DNA of 64,000 nt from JAJDIA01 sp031555145 (GTDB taxonomy: Bacteria; Bacteroidota; Bacteroidia; Bacteroidales; Tannerellaceae): NCBI GenBank assembly GCA_031555145.1, contig JAVBUR010000061.1:7685-71684 (forward strand). The letters are read 5' to 3'. The translations under genes were made by a program, and so were the position numbers. This document shows positions 62,746-64,000 of the stretch, piece by piece. How positions within the stretch are numbered: position 1 is the first letter of the stretch; each line of letters starts with the position of its first letter. The notes beneath the pieces were generated by a model. It saw only the letters and a program-made list of their open reading frames with translations. It was not told the origin of the DNA and searched no databases.

Positions 62746-63948
62746 TTACTTCACAGCTCTTTTCAAACGACGTTGGATGTTGCCTTCCACAACATAGTAG
62801 TCGATCAGCGGAGCAAATACGTTCATCAACAGGATAGCAAGCATCATGCCTTCGGGATAGCCCGGGTTCAATGCGCGGATAATGATAGCCATAGCACCGA
62901 CCAGGAAACCATAGATCCATTTACCCGTTTCGGTACGAGCCGAAGTAACCGGGTCGGTAGCCATAAAGACAGCACCAAAGGCAAATCCACCGAGGAACAG
63001 GTGGTCGATCGGCGATACGGTCATAACTACCGTGGTTCCGATCAGGTTGAAGATACCGGCAAATACGGCACCACCAACAAATACAGACAGCATTGTCTTC
63101 CAGCTTGCCACACCTGCGTAGATCAGCACAACAGCACCCAGCAGGATAGCCAGTACGGAGGTTTCACCGATAGAGCCTGGAATGAGTCCGAGGAACATAT
63201 CCCATGTGCTGAGCGGATTACCCAGTACGTCTACCGTCTGGAACGAGCCGATCAGGTCTTTCGAAGCGATACCGATCTGTCCCAGCGGTGTAGCGCCTGA
63301 ATAGGCATCTACTACCTGGCCGGCACCGATACCGAATGTATCAGCCGTACGCACAAACACAGAGTCGCCCGACATAGCTGCCGGATAGGCGAAGAACAGG
63401 AACGCACGCGTTACCAACGCCACATTAAATATATTATATCCGGTACCACCGAATACTTCTTTGGCAAACACAACAGCAAATGCGGTAGCTACAGCGATCA
63501 TCCACAGCGGCGTGTCGATAGGCACGATCATCGGGATCAACATACCGGACACCAGGAAACCTTCCTGGATTTCTTCATTCTTGTACTGTGCTACAATAAA
63601 TTCAATACCTAACCCTACGACATAGGAGACAACGATTTTAGGCAACACAGCCAGGAAACCGTAGATGAATGTCATCCAAAATCCCGGATTGGCACCAATC
63701 GCCAGATTATGCTGATAGCCGGTATTGTACATACCGAAAAGCAAAGCCGGCACCAGAGCAAGGATCACAACGGTCATTGTCCGCTTTGAATCCACACTGT
63801 CATGAATATGCACGCCTGATTTCGACGTAGTGCTCGGAACAAACATAAATGTCTCGAACCCGTCGAACACAGAACGGAACATCGCCAGCTTACCCCCTTC
63901 TTCGAAGTTGGGTTTAATCTTGTCGAGATAATTCCTTAACGCTTTCAA
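62746..63948 (-). CDS. nqrB: NQR subunit B with covalent FMN site
   Basis: 400 residues, about ten helices. VVDAYSGATPLGQIG carries the SGAT flavinylation Thr of NqrB. Other family blocks: IHDSVDSKRTMTVVILALVPA and GMLIPMIVPIDTPLWMIAVATA. It is a sodium-channel-forming subunit and houses covalent FMN and riboflavin. It begins 23 nt after the nqrA stop. Confidence 0.97.
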   Translation of the reverse strand: MKALRNYLDKIKPNFEEGGKLAMFRSVFDGFETFMFVPSTTSKSGVHIHDSVDSKRTMTVVILALVPALLFGMYNTGYQHNLAIGANPGFWMTFIYGFLAVLPKIVVSYVVGLGIEFIVAQYKNEEIQEGFLVSGMLIPMIVPIDTPLWMIAVATAFAVVFAKEVFGGTGYNIFNVALVTRAFLFFAYPAAMSGDSVFVRTADTFGIGAGQVVDAYSGATPLGQIGIASKDLIGSFQTVDVLGNPLSTWDMFLGLIPGSIGETSVLAILLGAVVLIYAGVASWKTMLSVFVGGAVFAGIFNLIGTTVVMTVSPIDHLFLGGFAFGAVFMATDPVTSARTETGKWIYGFLVGAMAIIIRALNPGYPEGMMLAILLMNVFAPLIDYYVVEGNIQRRLKRAVK

Positions 63949-63971
63949 TGTATTCTAATTTTAATGTGTTA

Positions 63972-64000
63972 TTAATTCATTTCCTTATAAAGCAGATCCA
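63972..64000 (-). CDS. nqrA: 3' end of nqrA (truncated by window edge)
   Basis: On the minus strand the final codons read DLLYKEMN and stop at 63972-63974, 23 nt before nqrB. Operon order nqrA-B-C-D-E-F and this spacing make it the C terminus of NqrA. The identification rests on position, since only eight or nine codons are visible. Confidence 0.6.

Overview
The window is chromosomal DNA from a Bacteroidales bacterium, most likely a gut Parabacteroides or a close relative. Four kinds of evidence support this: the complete Bat aerotolerance operon, a sodium-translocating NADH:quinone reductase (NQR) operon, an anaerobic sulfatase-maturating enzyme very like that of Bacteroides, and TAnnTTTG-type -7 promoter boxes in front of many genes with few Shine-Dalgarno sequences. 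The genus call is inference. There is no rRNA, tRNA, CRISPR array, transposase or integrase that I can see. Almost all of the window is ordinary core or semi-core genome.

Layout. 1-5 kb: end of a TPR gene, then a leftward operon purF-like / pepT / gcvT. 5-9 kb: leftward operon anSME / tldD / pmbA. 9-12 kb: leftward operon metallophosphoesterase / exonuclease / N-acetylmuramoyl-L-alanine amidase. 12-16 kb: rhomboid protease, a Ser-type sulfatase lipoprotein (substrate of the maturase), an SGNH hydrolase and a small unlisted lipoprotein ORF. 16-20 kb: rightward nspC, ftsY, a TlpA-like protein and rimO. 20-31 kb: two HU-fold genes, the second a membrane-spanning HU-LysM fusion, then moxR-DUF58-batX-batA-batB-batC-batD-batE and a PAP2 phosphatase. 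31-36 kb: a small HTH protein, a DUF2007-USP-USP fusion, an Asp-box protein, a DUF695-like protein, a bile acid:sodium symporter family protein, and a 96-bp array of palindromes. 36-45 kb: a DUF5009 membrane protein, a degenerate-NagB/LmbE fusion, an M3 peptidase, a GT39 glycosyltransferase, a DUF1080 lipoprotein, a HAD phosphatase and a beta-barrel. 45-54 kb: C69 dipeptidase, NhaD-type antiporter, AspT/YidE-type transporter, hexokinase, pyrK-pyrD and a Cro/CI-type regulator followed by an 838-bp gene-free, AT-rich, palindrome-rich region. 54-59 kb: holA, AMP nucleosidase, an HSDR_N protein, a GH9 glycosidase lipoprotein and a small secreted protein. 59-64 kb: nqrB-F and the last codons of nqrA.

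The observations most worth following are these. (1) A predicted protein that would join a cytoplasmic HU domain to a periplasmic LysM domain through one membrane helix, overlapping an ordinary HU gene by 4 nt and sitting just ahead of the Bat operon. (2) A NagB-LmbE fusion in which every catalytic residue of the deaminase half is replaced while the deacetylase half looks intact. (3) A PurF paralogue with the glutaminase site erased but PRPP and Fe-S cluster motifs kept. (4) A 22-bp-period palindrome array. (5) The palindrome-rich non-coding region beside the XRE regulator, with repeated GTTTAC half-sites.
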